Source of the DNA: Lonepinella koalarum | Lineage (GTDB): Bacteria; Pseudomonadota; Gammaproteobacteria; Enterobacterales; Pasteurellaceae | Direction: 5' to 3' | DNA length: 46,221 nt | Assembly (NCBI GenBank): GCA_030525745.1 | Contig: JAUNED010000002.1 | Coordinates: 1-46,221 of the forward strand | Shown: piece after piece, positions 18,022 to 26,477 of the stretch | Layout of the letters: each line of letters begins with the position of its first letter | Numbering within the stretch: position 1 is the stretch's first letter | Made by a program: the position numbers and the translations under genes | Notes under the pieces: generated by a model | Told to the model about the DNA's origin: nothing | Databases searched by the model: none | The model's input: only the letters and a program-made list of their open reading frames with translations

Positions 18022-19107
18022 ATGTTTAAAACAACGATAAAAATGACCGCACTTATTGTGATTTTAACGCTGTCAGGTTGTGCTGCAACCACACAAAAAT
18101 CACAACCTTTACCCGATTTTGCGGAATATAGGAATGAGAGAACCTTGGAGAATTTCCAAGATTATGTACAGTTTTTAAAGAATAAAGCAGAAGGGCAGGG
18201 AGTTTCTAAAGCCACTTTGAATGCTCAACAACAAATTAATTATGTAGAAAGTGCTATACGTTTAGATAAGAAACAAGCCGGTGATTTGGCACGCAGGAAA
18301 AATCAACCACCAACACCACCAAATCCAATGGGTGCAACCTATTATTTAGCTAAGCATTTAAACCAAGCGAAAGTAAATAAAGCTGTGCAACAATATAGTA
18401 TTGTTCAATCAGCATTGAATAATGTTGCTCGAACTTATGGTGTTCAACCTGAATTTATTTTAGCTTTGTGGGGAATGGAAAGCAGTTTTGGTCATTATCA
18501 AGGTAATTTTGATGTGCTTTCCGTTTTAGCGACTTTATCCTTTGACGGCCGTCGTGAAAAATTATTCAGTCAAGAATTTATTAATGCAATGAAAATGCTT
18601 GATTCAGGTCATTTACCTCGTTCTAAAATGCTTGGCTCTTGGGCAGGAGCAATGGGGCAAACGCAATTTATGCCGACTTCTTATTTGAATTATGCCGCAG
18701 ATGGTGACGGTGATGGTGTGAAGGATATTTGGAAAAATCAGGCTGATGTGTTTGCCTCTATTGCAAATTATTTGCATAGCGTTGGCTGGAACCCTAATTT
18801 ACCTTGGGGAGTTGAAGTCAGCTTAACTCAGTCAATGGATTTGGCATTAAGTGGAATAGAAAAACAAAAATCTCGTTCACTGCAAGCTTGGCAGCAATTG
18901 GGTATACAAATTAATCCGGATGAGGTCGAAAAATTAACTGCTTTGAGTGGTACTGAATTATGGTTGGTTCGACCGGACAAGGAAGTGGGACGAGTCTTTT
19001 TGGTGACCAATAATTTCCGTACTATTTTAGATTGGAATCGTTCCAATTATTATGCCTTAAGCGTTGGCATATTTGCGGATCGGATTAAGGCAGCATTAGG
19101 ACTGTAA
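18022..19107 (+). CDS. mltB: Membrane-bound lytic murein transglycosylase B
   Basis: A 361-aa outer-membrane lipoprotein that cleaves peptidoglycan glycan strands to 1,6-anhydro ends. The signal and lipobox LTLSGC give lipidated Cys20. The catalytic Glu is at residue 153 (WGMESSFGHYQGNFDVL), matching Slt35. FDGRREKLFSQEF and SWAGAMGQTQFMPTSYLNYA are family blocks. DGDGDGVKDIW is the Slt35-type calcium EF-hand-like loop. AGGA lies 8 bases before the ATG, and the gene is only 9 bases after the last glycosyltransferase, so it may be read from the same message though its role is in wall turnover. A weak AT-rich hairpin follows. Confidence 0.93.
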   Translation: MFKTTIKMTALIVILTLSGCAATTQKSQPLPDFAEYRNERTLENFQDYVQFLKNKAEGQGVSKATLNAQQQINYVESAIRLDKKQAGDLARRKNQPPTPPNPMGATYYLAKHLNQAKVNKAVQQYSIVQSALNNVARTYGVQPEFILALWGMESSFGHYQGNFDVLSVLATLSFDGRREKLFSQEFINAMKMLDSGHLPRSKMLGSWAGAMGQTQFMPTSYLNYAADGDGDGVKDIWKNQADVFASIANYLHSVGWNPNLPWGVEVSLTQSMDLALSGIEKQKSRSLQAWQQLGIQINPDEVEKLTALSGTELWLVRPDKEVGRVFLVTNNFRTILDWNRSNYYALSVGIFADRIKAALGL

Positions 19108-19119
19108 GGCGATAAATTG

Positions 19120-19142
19120 AAAAAGGTGTATTTCCTTTTTAT
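19120..19142 (+). terminator. Weak hairpin after mltB
   Basis: AAAAAGG (19120-19126) with CCTTTTT (19134-19140): a 7-bp AT-rich stem whose own T run forms the tail. Marginal as a terminator. Confidence 0.35.
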
Positions 19143-19172
19143 ATAAATAAATTAAAAGTACTAAGATATAAA

Positions 19173-19934
19173 ATGATTACACGATTTAAAAAAATGGCTG
19201 CTATGGGGATTTTCTTGTTATTAGCCGAAAGTGCGGTCGCAAAAGTGACGGTTTTTGCTGCTGCATCGATGACGAATGCACTTCAGCACATTGCAGAAGA
19301 ATATAAAAAAGCAAAACCAACAGAGGAAATCCAATTCTCTTTTGCTTCTTCTTCGACCTTAGCAAAACAAATCGAGCAGGGGGCACCGGCAGATATTTTT
19401 ATTTCTGCGGATTGGAGATGGATGGATTATTTAGCACAAAAAAATGCAGTGATAGAAAGTAGTTTAGCTATTTTAGCTGGTAACACTTTGGTTATGATTG
19501 CACCGAGATCCGATCAAATTGACAAAGTGGATTTATCTAATACGCAATGGCAAAGCTTATTGAATAATACCTATTTGGCACTTGGTGATCCTAATCATGT
19601 TCCTGCCGGTATTTATGCGAAAACTGCCTTCACATATTTAGGTCAATGGTCGCAGATTGAACATAAGATTGCGGCTGCCAATAATGTTCGTGGTGCTTTA
19701 GCTTTGGTTGAAACAGGCGAGTCACCTCTTGGTGTAGTGTATTCTACTGATGCTAAAGCTAGTGAAAAAGTCAAAATTGTCGCTGTCTTTCCCGAACAAT
19801 CCTATCAATCTGTAGAATACCCTATGGCACTTATAAAGGAACAAAAAAATACAGAAACACAAGGATTTTTTGATTATTTAAAATCGGAAACTGCTAAAAA
19901 AATCCTGAGAAGTTATGGATTTTTAGTCAAATAA
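19173..19934 (+). CDS. modA: Molybdate ABC transporter periplasmic binding protein
   Basis: A 253-aa periplasmic binding protein. The signal peptide runs to about residue 23 (MITRFKKMAAMGIFLLLAESAVA). Mature motifs match E. coli ModA closely: VFAAASMTNALQ, SFASSSTLAKQIEQGAPADIFISADWRWMDYL, LALGDPNHVPAGIYAKTA, NNVRGALALVETGESPLGVVYSTDA. The Ser residues of AAAS and FASSS bind molybdate. An uptake core overlaps the signal peptide. modB and modC do not follow: the next gene is pta on the other strand, so the membrane and ATPase subunits must be elsewhere, if present. I see no convincing ModE site upstream. Supplies Mo for the cofactor genes at 33.4-34.6 and 42.8-45 kb. Confidence 0.93.
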   Translation: MITRFKKMAAMGIFLLLAESAVAKVTVFAAASMTNALQHIAEEYKKAKPTEEIQFSFASSSTLAKQIEQGAPADIFISADWRWMDYLAQKNAVIESSLAILAGNTLVMIAPRSDQIDKVDLSNTQWQSLLNNTYLALGDPNHVPAGIYAKTAFTYLGQWSQIEHKIAAANNVRGALALVETGESPLGVVYSTDAKASEKVKIVAVFPEQSYQSVEYPMALIKEQKNTETQGFFDYLKSETAKKILRSYGFLVK

Positions 19935-19964
19935 GCTGGAAATGGAATAAAATACCATAATAAA

Positions 19965-19980
19965 TGTGATATATATCACA
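19965..19980. promoter_or_regulatory. CRP binding site
   Basis: TGTGA-N6-TCACA, a perfect CRP consensus with both half-sites intact, centred at 19972.5. That is 61.5 bp upstream of a predicted start at about 20034, the classic class I activator position. No protein gene lies downstream on the plus strand before a terminator. Confidence 0.85.
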
Positions 19981-19997
19981 AAATAGGGAATTTATAT

Positions 19998-20026
19998 TTG
20001 ATTAATTTTAATTATTTCTTTATCTT
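19998..20026 (+). promoter_or_regulatory. Promoter of a putative CRP-activated small RNA
   Basis: TTGATT (19998-20003) and TATCTT (20021-20026) are spaced by exactly 17 bases, with the CRP site at -61.5 relative to the start expected near 20033-20034. Confidence 0.6.
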
Positions 20027-20032
20027 AGAGCA

Positions 20033-20108
20033 ATAAGAATAAAGTGTTATTTCAAATAACCGACATATTTTGCTTTCCGAGTAGTGCCTTATTTAAGGCA
20101 CTTTTTTT
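20033..20108 (+). ncRNA. Candidate small RNA between modA and pta
   Basis: The predicted transcript is about 75 nt. It contains a small hairpin GTTATT-TCA-AATAAC (20046-20060), an unpaired pyrimidine-rich stretch (20061-20082, including GCTTTCC, which could pair with Shine-Dalgarno-like sequences), and a perfect 8-bp terminator AGTGCCTT-ATTT-AAGGCACT (20083-20102) with a 6-T tail to 20108. I see no reading frame of note. The order CRP site, sigma70 promoter, short structured RNA and strong terminator is that of a Hfq-type small RNA. I do not recognise it as Spot 42, CyaR or FnrS. The alternative is that the hairpin simply ends the modA message. Confidence 0.5.
20083..20108 (+). terminator. 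Strong rho-independent terminator
   Basis: A perfect 8-bp stem (20083-20090 with 20095-20102), ATTT loop and T run. It ends the candidate small RNA and would also stop modA transcription. Confidence 0.9.
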
Positions 20109-20130
20109 ATGCTCAATTTTCTTCAAAAAT

Positions 20131-20165
20131 AAACCGCACTTTCTATGAATTAAAAAGTGCGGTTT
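20131..20165 (-). terminator. Inverted uptake-sequence pair acting as pta terminator
   Basis: AACCGCACTTT (20132-20142) pairs with AAAGTGCGGTT (20154-20164): two DNA uptake cores in inverted orientation. On the minus strand the stem is followed by TATTTTT. It lies about 20 bases after the pta stop. Confidence 0.85.
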
Positions 20166-20185
20166 TGTTTGGTAAGGTTTTATGA

Positions 20186-22324
20186 TTATTGCGTTGCTTG
20201 GATTGCAGTTAAAGCGATGGTATAAACGATATCATCAACTAATGCACCACGAGATAAGTCATTTACCGGTTTGCGCATACCTTGTAGCATTGGGCCGATA
20301 GAAACCAAGTCCGCTGAACGTTGTACGGCTTTATATGTTGTATTACCTGTATTTAAGTCAGGGAATACAAAGACAGTTGCTTTACCTGCCACCGGTGAGT
20401 TTGGTGCTTTGGAACGAGCAACATCTTCCATGACAGCAGCATCATATTGCAATGGACCATCGATGAGTAAATCTGGGCGTTTTTCTTTCGCAATTCGTGT
20501 TGCTTCTTTCACTTTTTCCACATCAGCACCTGAACCGGAACTTCCTGTAGAGTAGGAAATCATTGCTACTTTTGGTTCAATACCGAAAGCTTTGGCGGAA
20601 TCTGCTGATTGGATTGCGATTTCTGCAAGTTGTTCCGCATTTGGATCTGGATTTACAGCACAGTCGCCATAGACCAACACTTGATCCGGTAATAACATAA
20701 AGAATACAGAAGAGACAATAGAACTGCCCGGTGCTGTTTTAATAATTTGCATTGGTGGACGAATGGTATTGGCTGTAGTATGCACAGCTCCTGAGACTAA
20801 GCCATCAACTTCATTTGCTTCTAACATCATTGTGCCAAGTACGACAGTGTCTTCCAATTGCTCACGCGCAGATTCTTCTGTCATCCCTTTGGCTTTGCGT
20901 AATTCCACTAAACGGGCAACATAATTTTCCCGTACAGTGACAGGATCAATGACAGTAATACCTTTACCTAATACAACGCCTTGTGCGTCTGCAACCCGTT
21001 GTACATCGGTAGGATTAGCCAGTAGCACACATTCGGCAATACCACGTTCTGCACACAGTGCGGCGGCTTTAATGGTACGAGGCTCATCGCCTTCAGGTAA
21101 TACAATGCGTTTTTTTGCTTCACGGGCTAATTCCGTTAATTGGAAACGGAATGCTGCAGGTGATAAACGGCGAGCTCGAGAGGAAGCTGCAATTAAGGAA
21201 TCAATAAATTCTACATCAAATTGTTGGCTGGTGTATTGTTTGATATTTTCAATTCGTTCTTTATCATCAACAGGGACTTCCAAATTGAAACTTTGTAGAT
21301 TTAATGCTGTTTGCCAAGTATTACCTTCAATACGGAATACAGGTAATTTGGTGTTTTCAAATACAGGGTTACATAATTTATTGATATCTTTATCAATTTT
21401 ATAACCACCGGTTAATAAAATACCGGCTAATTCAATGCCACTGGTTGCAGCAAGTGCTGCAGCTACTAATACATCTGGGCGGTCTGCAGAAGTGACTAAA
21501 AGACTTCCGGTTTTGAAGTGTTCCAGCATATTTTGTAGACTTCTTGCACAGAATGTGATGCCACGAATACGACGTGTATTAATATCCCCTTCGTTTAAAA
21601 TTGCAGCACCTAAATGGCGGACTAAATCGACCACACGAGTCGCAATTAATTCTGATGACCAAGGAATACAAGCGAGTACACGAATAGGGCTTTTCTCGAA
21701 TAATTTATAGATTTCTGCCACATTAGCATGTGCATGTTGGAAAGAATCAAAAATTTCTGTGAGATCAGGGCGAGTACGGCCTGAATCATCAATTGGTGCA
21801 TTAAATTTATTAATGACAACACCTAATAAATTTGGATTATCTTTGCCACCGAATGAACTGGCTACAGCTTCTACACGTTCTTTTAATTCTGCAGGAGTTT
21901 CTGTAGCAGGAGCAGAAACCAAAATAATTTCTGCATCCAGTGTTTTTGCAATGGCGTAGTTAATTCGGTTTGCATAAGAATTTTTACGGGTAGGAATTAA
22001 GCCTTCAACAACAACAATTTCATTATTTTTAGCTAATTGTTGATGATGTTCAACGATTTTTTCCAACAAAACATCAGTTTTATTTTGACCGATTAAGTTT
22101 TCTGCCACACTTAACATAAGTGGCTCAGCGGTTTCGATAGATGTGCTGGTGCGGATAATGGATGTTGAACGGTCGATTTTATCTTCACCGGAACTCGGTT
22201 GTGAAATAGGTTTCATAAAACCCAGTTTAGCCCCTTTTTGTTCAAGAGAATGAACAAGACCAAGGCTAACACTGGTTAAACCGACGCCAGCACTGATTGG
22301 GACAAGGATAATAGTACGAGACAT
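20186..22324 (-). CDS. pta: Phosphate acetyltransferase
   Basis: A 712-aa cytosolic enzyme converting acetyl-CoA and phosphate to acetyl-phosphate, working with AckA in acetate overflow and fermentation. It is the long enteric type: an N-terminal P-loop-like domain ([33 protein letters not shown]), a middle DRTGG domain, and the C-terminal catalytic PTA domain from about residue 385. The catalytic part shows [55 protein letters not shown] and [16 protein letters not shown]. It follows ackA on the same strand with a 73-base gap holding a strong hairpin that could lower its expression. An inverted uptake pair ends the unit. Confidence 0.97.
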   Translation of the reverse strand: MSRTIILVPISAGVGLTSVSLGLVHSLEQKGAKLGFMKPISQPSSGEDKIDRSTSIIRTSTSIETAEPLMLSVAENLIGQNKTDVLLEKIVEHHQQLAKNNEIVVVEGLIPTRKNSYANRINYAIAKTLDAEIILVSAPATETPAELKERVEAVASSFGGKDNPNLLGVVINKFNAPIDDSGRTRPDLTEIFDSFQHAHANVAEIYKLFEKSPIRVLACIPWSSELIATRVVDLVRHLGAAILNEGDINTRRIRGITFCARSLQNMLEHFKTGSLLVTSADRPDVLVAAALAATSGIELAGILLTGGYKIDKDINKLCNPVFENTKLPVFRIEGNTWQTALNLQSFNLEVPVDDKERIENIKQYTSQQFDVEFIDSLIAASSRARRLSPAAFRFQLTELAREAKKRIVLPEGDEPRTIKAAALCAERGIAECVLLANPTDVQRVADAQGVVLGKGITVIDPVTVRENYVARLVELRKAKGMTEESAREQLEDTVVLGTMMLEANEVDGLVSGAVHTTANTIRPPMQIIKTAPGSSIVSSVFFMLLPDQVLVYGDCAVNPDPNAEQLAEIAIQSADSAKAFGIEPKVAMISYSTGSSGSGADVEKVKEATRIAKEKRPDLLIDGPLQYDAAVMEDVARSKAPNSPVAGKATVFVFPDLNTGNTTYKAVQRSADLVSIGPMLQGMRKPVNDLSRGALVDDIVYTIALTAIQATQ

Positions 22325-22362
22325 AATTTACCTTACTAATTTATTTAAATGACACAAAAACA

Positions 22363-22385
22363 AACTGCCGAAATTTTCGGCAGTT
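22363..22385. terminator. Hairpin between ackA and pta
   Basis: AACTGCCGAA (22363-22372) pairs perfectly with TTCGGCAGTT (22376-22385) around a 3-base loop. On the minus strand it is followed by TTGTTTTTG, so it can act as a partial terminator or attenuator inside the ackA-pta unit, or as an mRNA-stabilising stem. Confidence 0.65.
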
Positions 22386-22397
22386 ACAAAATAAGAA

Positions 22398-23591
22398 TTA
22401 AGCACACAGACGAGCTGTGTCTCTTGCAATTACTAATTCTTCGTTAGTTGGAATAACAAAAGCCGGGAATGTAGAGTCAGCTGCAGTAATTTTTCCGTCT
22501 TTACCAAAACGAGCAGCTAAATTGGCTTCAGAATCTACTTTAATACCGAATAGTCTTAAGTGGTTTAAGGTTAATTCACGAATTGGAGCGGCATTTTCAC
22601 CAATACCACCGGTGAATGTAATTGCATCAAGCTCACCGATAATTGCCATATAAGCACCGATATATTTTGCTAAGCGATATGCAAAGGCGTCCATAGCACG
22701 TTTGGCAGCTGGTTCTTTATCATAATTGTCTTCTGCATAACGACAATCGCTAGTCACCTCGGTTAAGCCTAGTAAACCGGATTTTTTCACTAAAATTTCT
22801 TCAATTTCTTTCACTGATTTGCCTAATTGATTATGTAAATGGAAAATAATCGCCGGATCTAAATCACCTGAGCGTGTTCCCATCACCAAGCCTTCTAACG
22901 GCGTGAATCCCATAGATGTGTCGATAGATTGCCCGTTTTTGATTGCTGCAACAGAAGCACCGTTGCCTAAATGGCAGTTAATAATATTTACTTTATCTTG
23001 TGGTTTACCTAATAATTCAGCAACTTGTTGAGTAATGAATAAATGGCTTGTACCGTGGAAACCGTAACGGCGGATACCGTTTTCTTTATATAAACTATAA
23101 GGAATTGCGTATAAATAGGCTTCTTCTGGCATAGTTTGGTGGAATGCAGTGTCAAACACAGCCACGTTTTTATCTTTTAAATGAGGGAACGCTTTTAATG
23201 CTTCTTCAATACCCATCAAGTTAGCCGGGTTATGTAATGGAGCAAAAGACGCAACGTCACGAATGCCTTTAATCACTTCATCTGTAATAACAACAGATTG
23301 AGTATATTTTTCACCACCATGAACAACACGGTGACCGATAGAAGCGATTCCCTCTTTTAATTCTTGAGTTAATAAATTATTGACGATAAAGTTTAGCGCA
23401 ACATCGTGAGCTGCACCGGCACCTAAATCAGCATTGCCTTTTTCACCGTTTAATTTCCATTTGATGCGTGCATCAGAAAGCGTTAATGCTTCGGCAAGAC
23501 CGGATAATTTTTCATCGCCGGAGACAGGATCTAATACAGCGAATTTTAAGGAGGAACTACCGCAGTTAAGAATAAGAACTAAATTTGACAT
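22398..23591 (-). CDS. ackA: Acetate kinase
   Basis: A 397-aa cytosolic kinase making ATP from acetyl-phosphate. Family signatures are [17 protein letters not shown] at the N-terminus, [12 protein letters not shown], the Asp-containing [31 protein letters not shown] and [41 protein letters not shown]. Length is near the 400 aa of E. coli AckA. It is the first gene of ackA-pta. A promoter with TTGAAC and TATAAC (16-base spacing) lies about 75-105 bases upstream. Acetyl-phosphate made here can also feed response regulators. Confidence 0.97.
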   Translation of the reverse strand: MSNLVLILNCGSSSLKFAVLDPVSGDEKLSGLAEALTLSDARIKWKLNGEKGNADLGAGAAHDVALNFIVNNLLTQELKEGIASIGHRVVHGGEKYTQSVVITDEVIKGIRDVASFAPLHNPANLMGIEEALKAFPHLKDKNVAVFDTAFHQTMPEEAYLYAIPYSLYKENGIRRYGFHGTSHLFITQQVAELLGKPQDKVNIINCHLGNGASVAAIKNGQSIDTSMGFTPLEGLVMGTRSGDLDPAIIFHLHNQLGKSVKEIEEILVKKSGLLGLTEVTSDCRYAEDNYDKEPAAKRAMDAFAYRLAKYIGAYMAIIGELDAITFTGGIGENAAPIRELTLNHLRLFGIKVDSEANLAARFGKDGKITAADSTFPAFVIPTNEELVIARDTARLCA

Positions 23592-23667
23592 AAATTAACC
23601 TATATTGAGGGTTGAAGTTACACGGAATTTACTCGAAGCAGAGTAAATAAATTGAATACCGCAATGT

Positions 23668-23695
23668 GTTATAGAATACACTTTTTAGCGTTCAA
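23668..23695 (-). promoter_or_regulatory. Putative ackA-pta promoter
   Basis: Minus strand TTGAAC (23695-23690) and TATAAC (23673-23668), 16-base spacing. The 304-base ackA/copA gap otherwise holds A-tracts (23700-23760), one uptake core near 23778 and the copA upstream dyad. Confidence 0.5.
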
Positions 23696-23805
23696 AATAA
23701 ATTAAGAAAACGCAAAAAAATAGATAAAATCAAAAAAAGTTTAAATTTTCTATTTTTTGTTGCATTTTCGTTATAAAAAGTGCGGTGTAATTTGACACAA
23801 GTTTT

Positions 23806-23858
23806 ATATCAATCTGACATTTTTTATAGGGTTGATATTCAATAGAATGCGGTATAAG
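23806..23858 (+). promoter_or_regulatory. copA upstream region: inverted repeat and promoter-like elements
   Basis: ATATCAA (23806-23812) and TTGATAT (23832-23838) form a perfect 7-bp inverted repeat 19 bases apart. GTTGAT (23831) and TATAAG (23853-23858) could be the -35 and -10 with 16-base spacing. I do not recognise a canonical CueR operator. Confidence 0.35.
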
Positions 23859-23895
23859 CTAAATTTTATTTCAGCGTTAATTAATGGAGTGAATG

Positions 23896-26409
23896 ATGAA
23901 AACAACGAGCTTAAATTTACAGGATTTATCTTGCGGACATTGTATAAAAAATGTGAAAAAGGTGCTGGAAAATATTGAGGGAGTAGAATTAGCAGAAGTG
24001 GAACTGACGTCGGCTAAAATTACAGGCTATGTTGATCCTCAAGTGCTGATTGATGCGATTATTGACGCTGGCTATGGCGCAAGTTTGGCAGAGGAAAATA
24101 CGCTCCCAAAGTCTGAATTGCTGTTGCAGGCTAGTCTTGCGACGGCAGAAAAAACGGCTTCCTTAAAAAGTGCGGTCGAAATTGAGCCGGTTTTAACTGA
24201 AAACACGATGTTACTATTACATGGGATGAATTGTGCAGCCTGTGTGAGAAAGGTGGAAAATGCTTTACAAGCAGTGCCCGATGTTACCAAAGTGCAAGTG
24301 AATTTAGCCGAACAAACGGCTTTGGTTTGGGGGAATATTGAACCAAGTTGTTTAGTTTATGCTGTAGAAAATGCAGGCTACAAGGCTGAAATTATCAAGG
24401 ACGAGCAAAGCTGCCGAGAAAAACAACAAACTCAATCCGAACATGAAATTGCTCAGCGAAAACGGCAGGCAATTGTGGCATTAATTGCCGGTTTTGGGTT
24501 AATGAGCTGGGGATTGCTTGGCGGAGCTATGAATGTAACAGCAGATAATCGCTTTTATTGGTTGATTATTGGGGTAATTATATTTGTGGTTATGATATTC
24601 AGTGGTGGACATTATTATTGCAATGCAATTAAAAGTTTGCGTAAGTTAAATACCACGATGGATACATTAGTTGCTCTAGGTACTGGAATGGCATGGCTTT
24701 ATTCCATGTTTGTTGTATTAATGCCCGAGTTTTTTCCGTCACATGCCCGTCATTTATATTTTGAAAGTAGTGCGATGATTATTGGCTTGATTAATGCAGG
24801 GAAAGTGTTGGAGGCTAAAGCGAAACAACGTTCTTCTAAGGCTTTGGATCGCTTATTGAATCTTGCACCGAAAACAGTTAATTGGGTGACAGAAGAAGGT
24901 GATAAAGTTTTGCCTTTAGATGATGTCAAAATCGGTATGAAATTGCGATTAAACACCGGTAGCCGTGTGCCGGTGGATGGTAAAATTATTGAAGGGGCGG
25001 TATGGGTAGATGAAAGTATGCTTACCGGTGAGCCGTTTCCATTAGAGAAGCAGAAAGGCGATAAGCTTAGTGCCGGCACATTAATTAATGATGGCGCTGT
25101 GATTTTTCAAGTGGAACAAATTGGTGCTCAAACCCGTTTAGCTAATATTATTAGGTTAGTTCGCCAAGCTCAAAGTAGTAAACCTAAGATCGGGCAATTG
25201 GCAGATAGCATTGCGTCGGTATTTGTTCCTACAGTGATGCTTATTGCATTATTGGCAGCAATGATTTGGTATATATACAAACAGGATTTTTCTTATTCTT
25301 TTGTAGTCTTTACGACAGTGTTAATTATTGCTTGCCCTTGTGCTTTAGGGCTGGCCACACCAATGTCCATTATTGCCGGTGTAGGGCGGGCAGCTGAATT
25401 CGGCGTATTAATACGCAATGCTGATGTGCTGCAAAAAGCATCTTCTGTAGATACGATTGTCTTGGATAAAACCGGTACATTAACCAAAAGTCAGCCCAAA
25501 GTTACCGCACTTTTTCTGTTTAATGGCACAACTGAGCAACAAGCCCTGCAATATGCTGCAAGTCTTGAACAACATTCCAATCACCCATTAGGTAAAGCAA
25601 TTCTGGATTTTGCCCAATCTCGTCAAATTGAACTATGTTCGATTGAGAAATTTTCCACACTTAGTGGATTGGGATTAGCCGGTTATATGGCGGAAAAACA
25701 GGTTTTGTTAGGTAATCAAGCCTTATTAAATCAATATCAAATAGAGACTATTCAGGCAAATGCAGATGTTGAAGAGCAAAGTAAGATCGGATCTACTGCG
25801 ATTTTACTTGCGGTAGAACAACAATTAGCAGCTCTTTTTGTGATTCGTGATCCATTGAGAGAGGATAGTCGAGAAGCAGTTCAACATCTATTAGAGCAAG
25901 GCTACCAAGTAATCATGCTGACAGGTGATCAGGAAAGTACGGCGCAAACTGTAGCCGCTGAAGTGGGAATTTCCACAGTGATTGCGGGAGTATTACCTGA
26001 ACAAAAAGCCGCTGAAATCCAAAAATTACAACAATCAGGACGAAAAGTATTAATGGTTGGGGATGGAATTAATGACGCGCCTGCATTAGCTCAAGCGGAT
26101 GTGGGTATGGCAATGGGGAATGGCACAGATGTTGCTATTGAAACGGCTGAGATGACATTAATGCGGCCGAGTATACATACTGTTGTTGATGCTTTGGCGT
26201 TATCTAAAGGGACATTAAAAAATATGAAACAAAACCTATTTTTTGCTTTTGTTTATAATGTATTAGGTATCCCGATTGCTGCCGGTATGTTATATCCTTG
26301 GTTTGGTATATTGCTTAACCCGATGTTCGGTGGTGCGGCAATGGCATTTTCTTCGATAACGGTGGCAACTAATGCGAACAGGTTATTGAGATTTGTACCG
26401 AAAAATTAG
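23896..26409 (+). CDS. copA: Copper-exporting P-type ATPase with two heavy-metal-binding domains
   Basis: An 837-aa inner-membrane P1B ATPase pumping Cu(I) out of the cytosol. Two HMA domains open the protein: the first with the variant SCGHC (about residues 12-16), the second with the usual MNCAAC near 114. Then come eight membrane helices, the TGEP actuator loop (MLTGEPFPLEKQKGD), the metal-transport CPC (IIACPCALGLATP), the phosphorylation site DKTGTLT and the hinge GDGINDAPALAQADVGMAMGNG. The HP motif is in EQHSNHPLGKAI. I start at the second of two adjacent ATGs, because GGAG is 6 bases before it. Two uptake cores lie in the gene. No copZ or cueR adjoins it. An inverted uptake pair terminates it. 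Confidence 0.93.
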   Translation: MKTTSLNLQDLSCGHCIKNVKKVLENIEGVELAEVELTSAKITGYVDPQVLIDAIIDAGYGASLAEENTLPKSELLLQASLATAEKTASLKSAVEIEPVLTENTMLLLHGMNCAACVRKVENALQAVPDVTKVQVNLAEQTALVWGNIEPSCLVYAVENAGYKAEIIKDEQSCREKQQTQSEHEIAQRKRQAIVALIAGFGLMSWGLLGGAMNVTADNRFYWLIIGVIIFVVMIFSGGHYYCNAIKSLRKLNTTMDTLVALGTGMAWLYSMFVVLMPEFFPSHARHLYFESSAMIIGLINAGKVLEAKAKQRSSKALDRLLNLAPKTVNWVTEEGDKVLPLDDVKIGMKLRLNTGSRVPVDGKIIEGAVWVDESMLTGEPFPLEKQKGDKLSAGTLINDGAVIFQVEQIGAQTRLANIIRLVRQAQSSKPKIGQLADSIASVFVPTVMLIALLAAMIWYIYKQDFSYSFVVFTTVLIIACPCALGLATPMSIIAGVGRAAEFGVLIRNADVLQKASSVDTIVLDKTGTLTKSQPKVTALFLFNGTTEQQALQYAASLEQHSNHPLGKAILDFAQSRQIELCSIEKFSTLSGLGLAGYMAEKQVLLGNQALLNQYQIETIQANADVEEQSKIGSTAILLAVEQQLAALFVIRDPLREDSREAVQHLLEQGYQVIMLTGDQESTAQTVAAEVGISTVIAGVLPEQKAAEIQKLQQSGRKVLMVGDGINDAPALAQADVGMAMGNGTDVAIETAEMTLMRPSIHTVVDALALSKGTLKNMKQNLFFAFVYNVLGIPIAAGMLYPWFGILLNPMFGGAAMAFSSITVATNANRLLRFVPKN

Positions 26410-26418
26410 ATAGTGAAT

Positions 26419-26459
26419 AAAGTGCGGTCAAAACACATTGAATTTTGACCGCACTTTTT
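26419..26459. terminator. Inverted uptake-sequence pair, bidirectional terminator
   Basis: AAAGTGCGGTCAAAA (26419-26433) pairs with its 15-base complement (26443-26457), followed by T on the plus strand. It separates the convergent copA and gntT-type genes. Confidence 0.9.
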
Positions 26460-26477
26460 GATAAGGCTCACCTTATT

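Noticed and set aside
19965-19980. FNR site instead of CRP
   Set aside because: The half-sites read TGTGA/TCACA, the CRP form; FNR needs TTGAT/ATCAA.
20271-21959. Plus-strand frames across pta
   Set aside because: They are shadows of the long minus-strand pta coding sequence, without family resemblance or ribosome sites.
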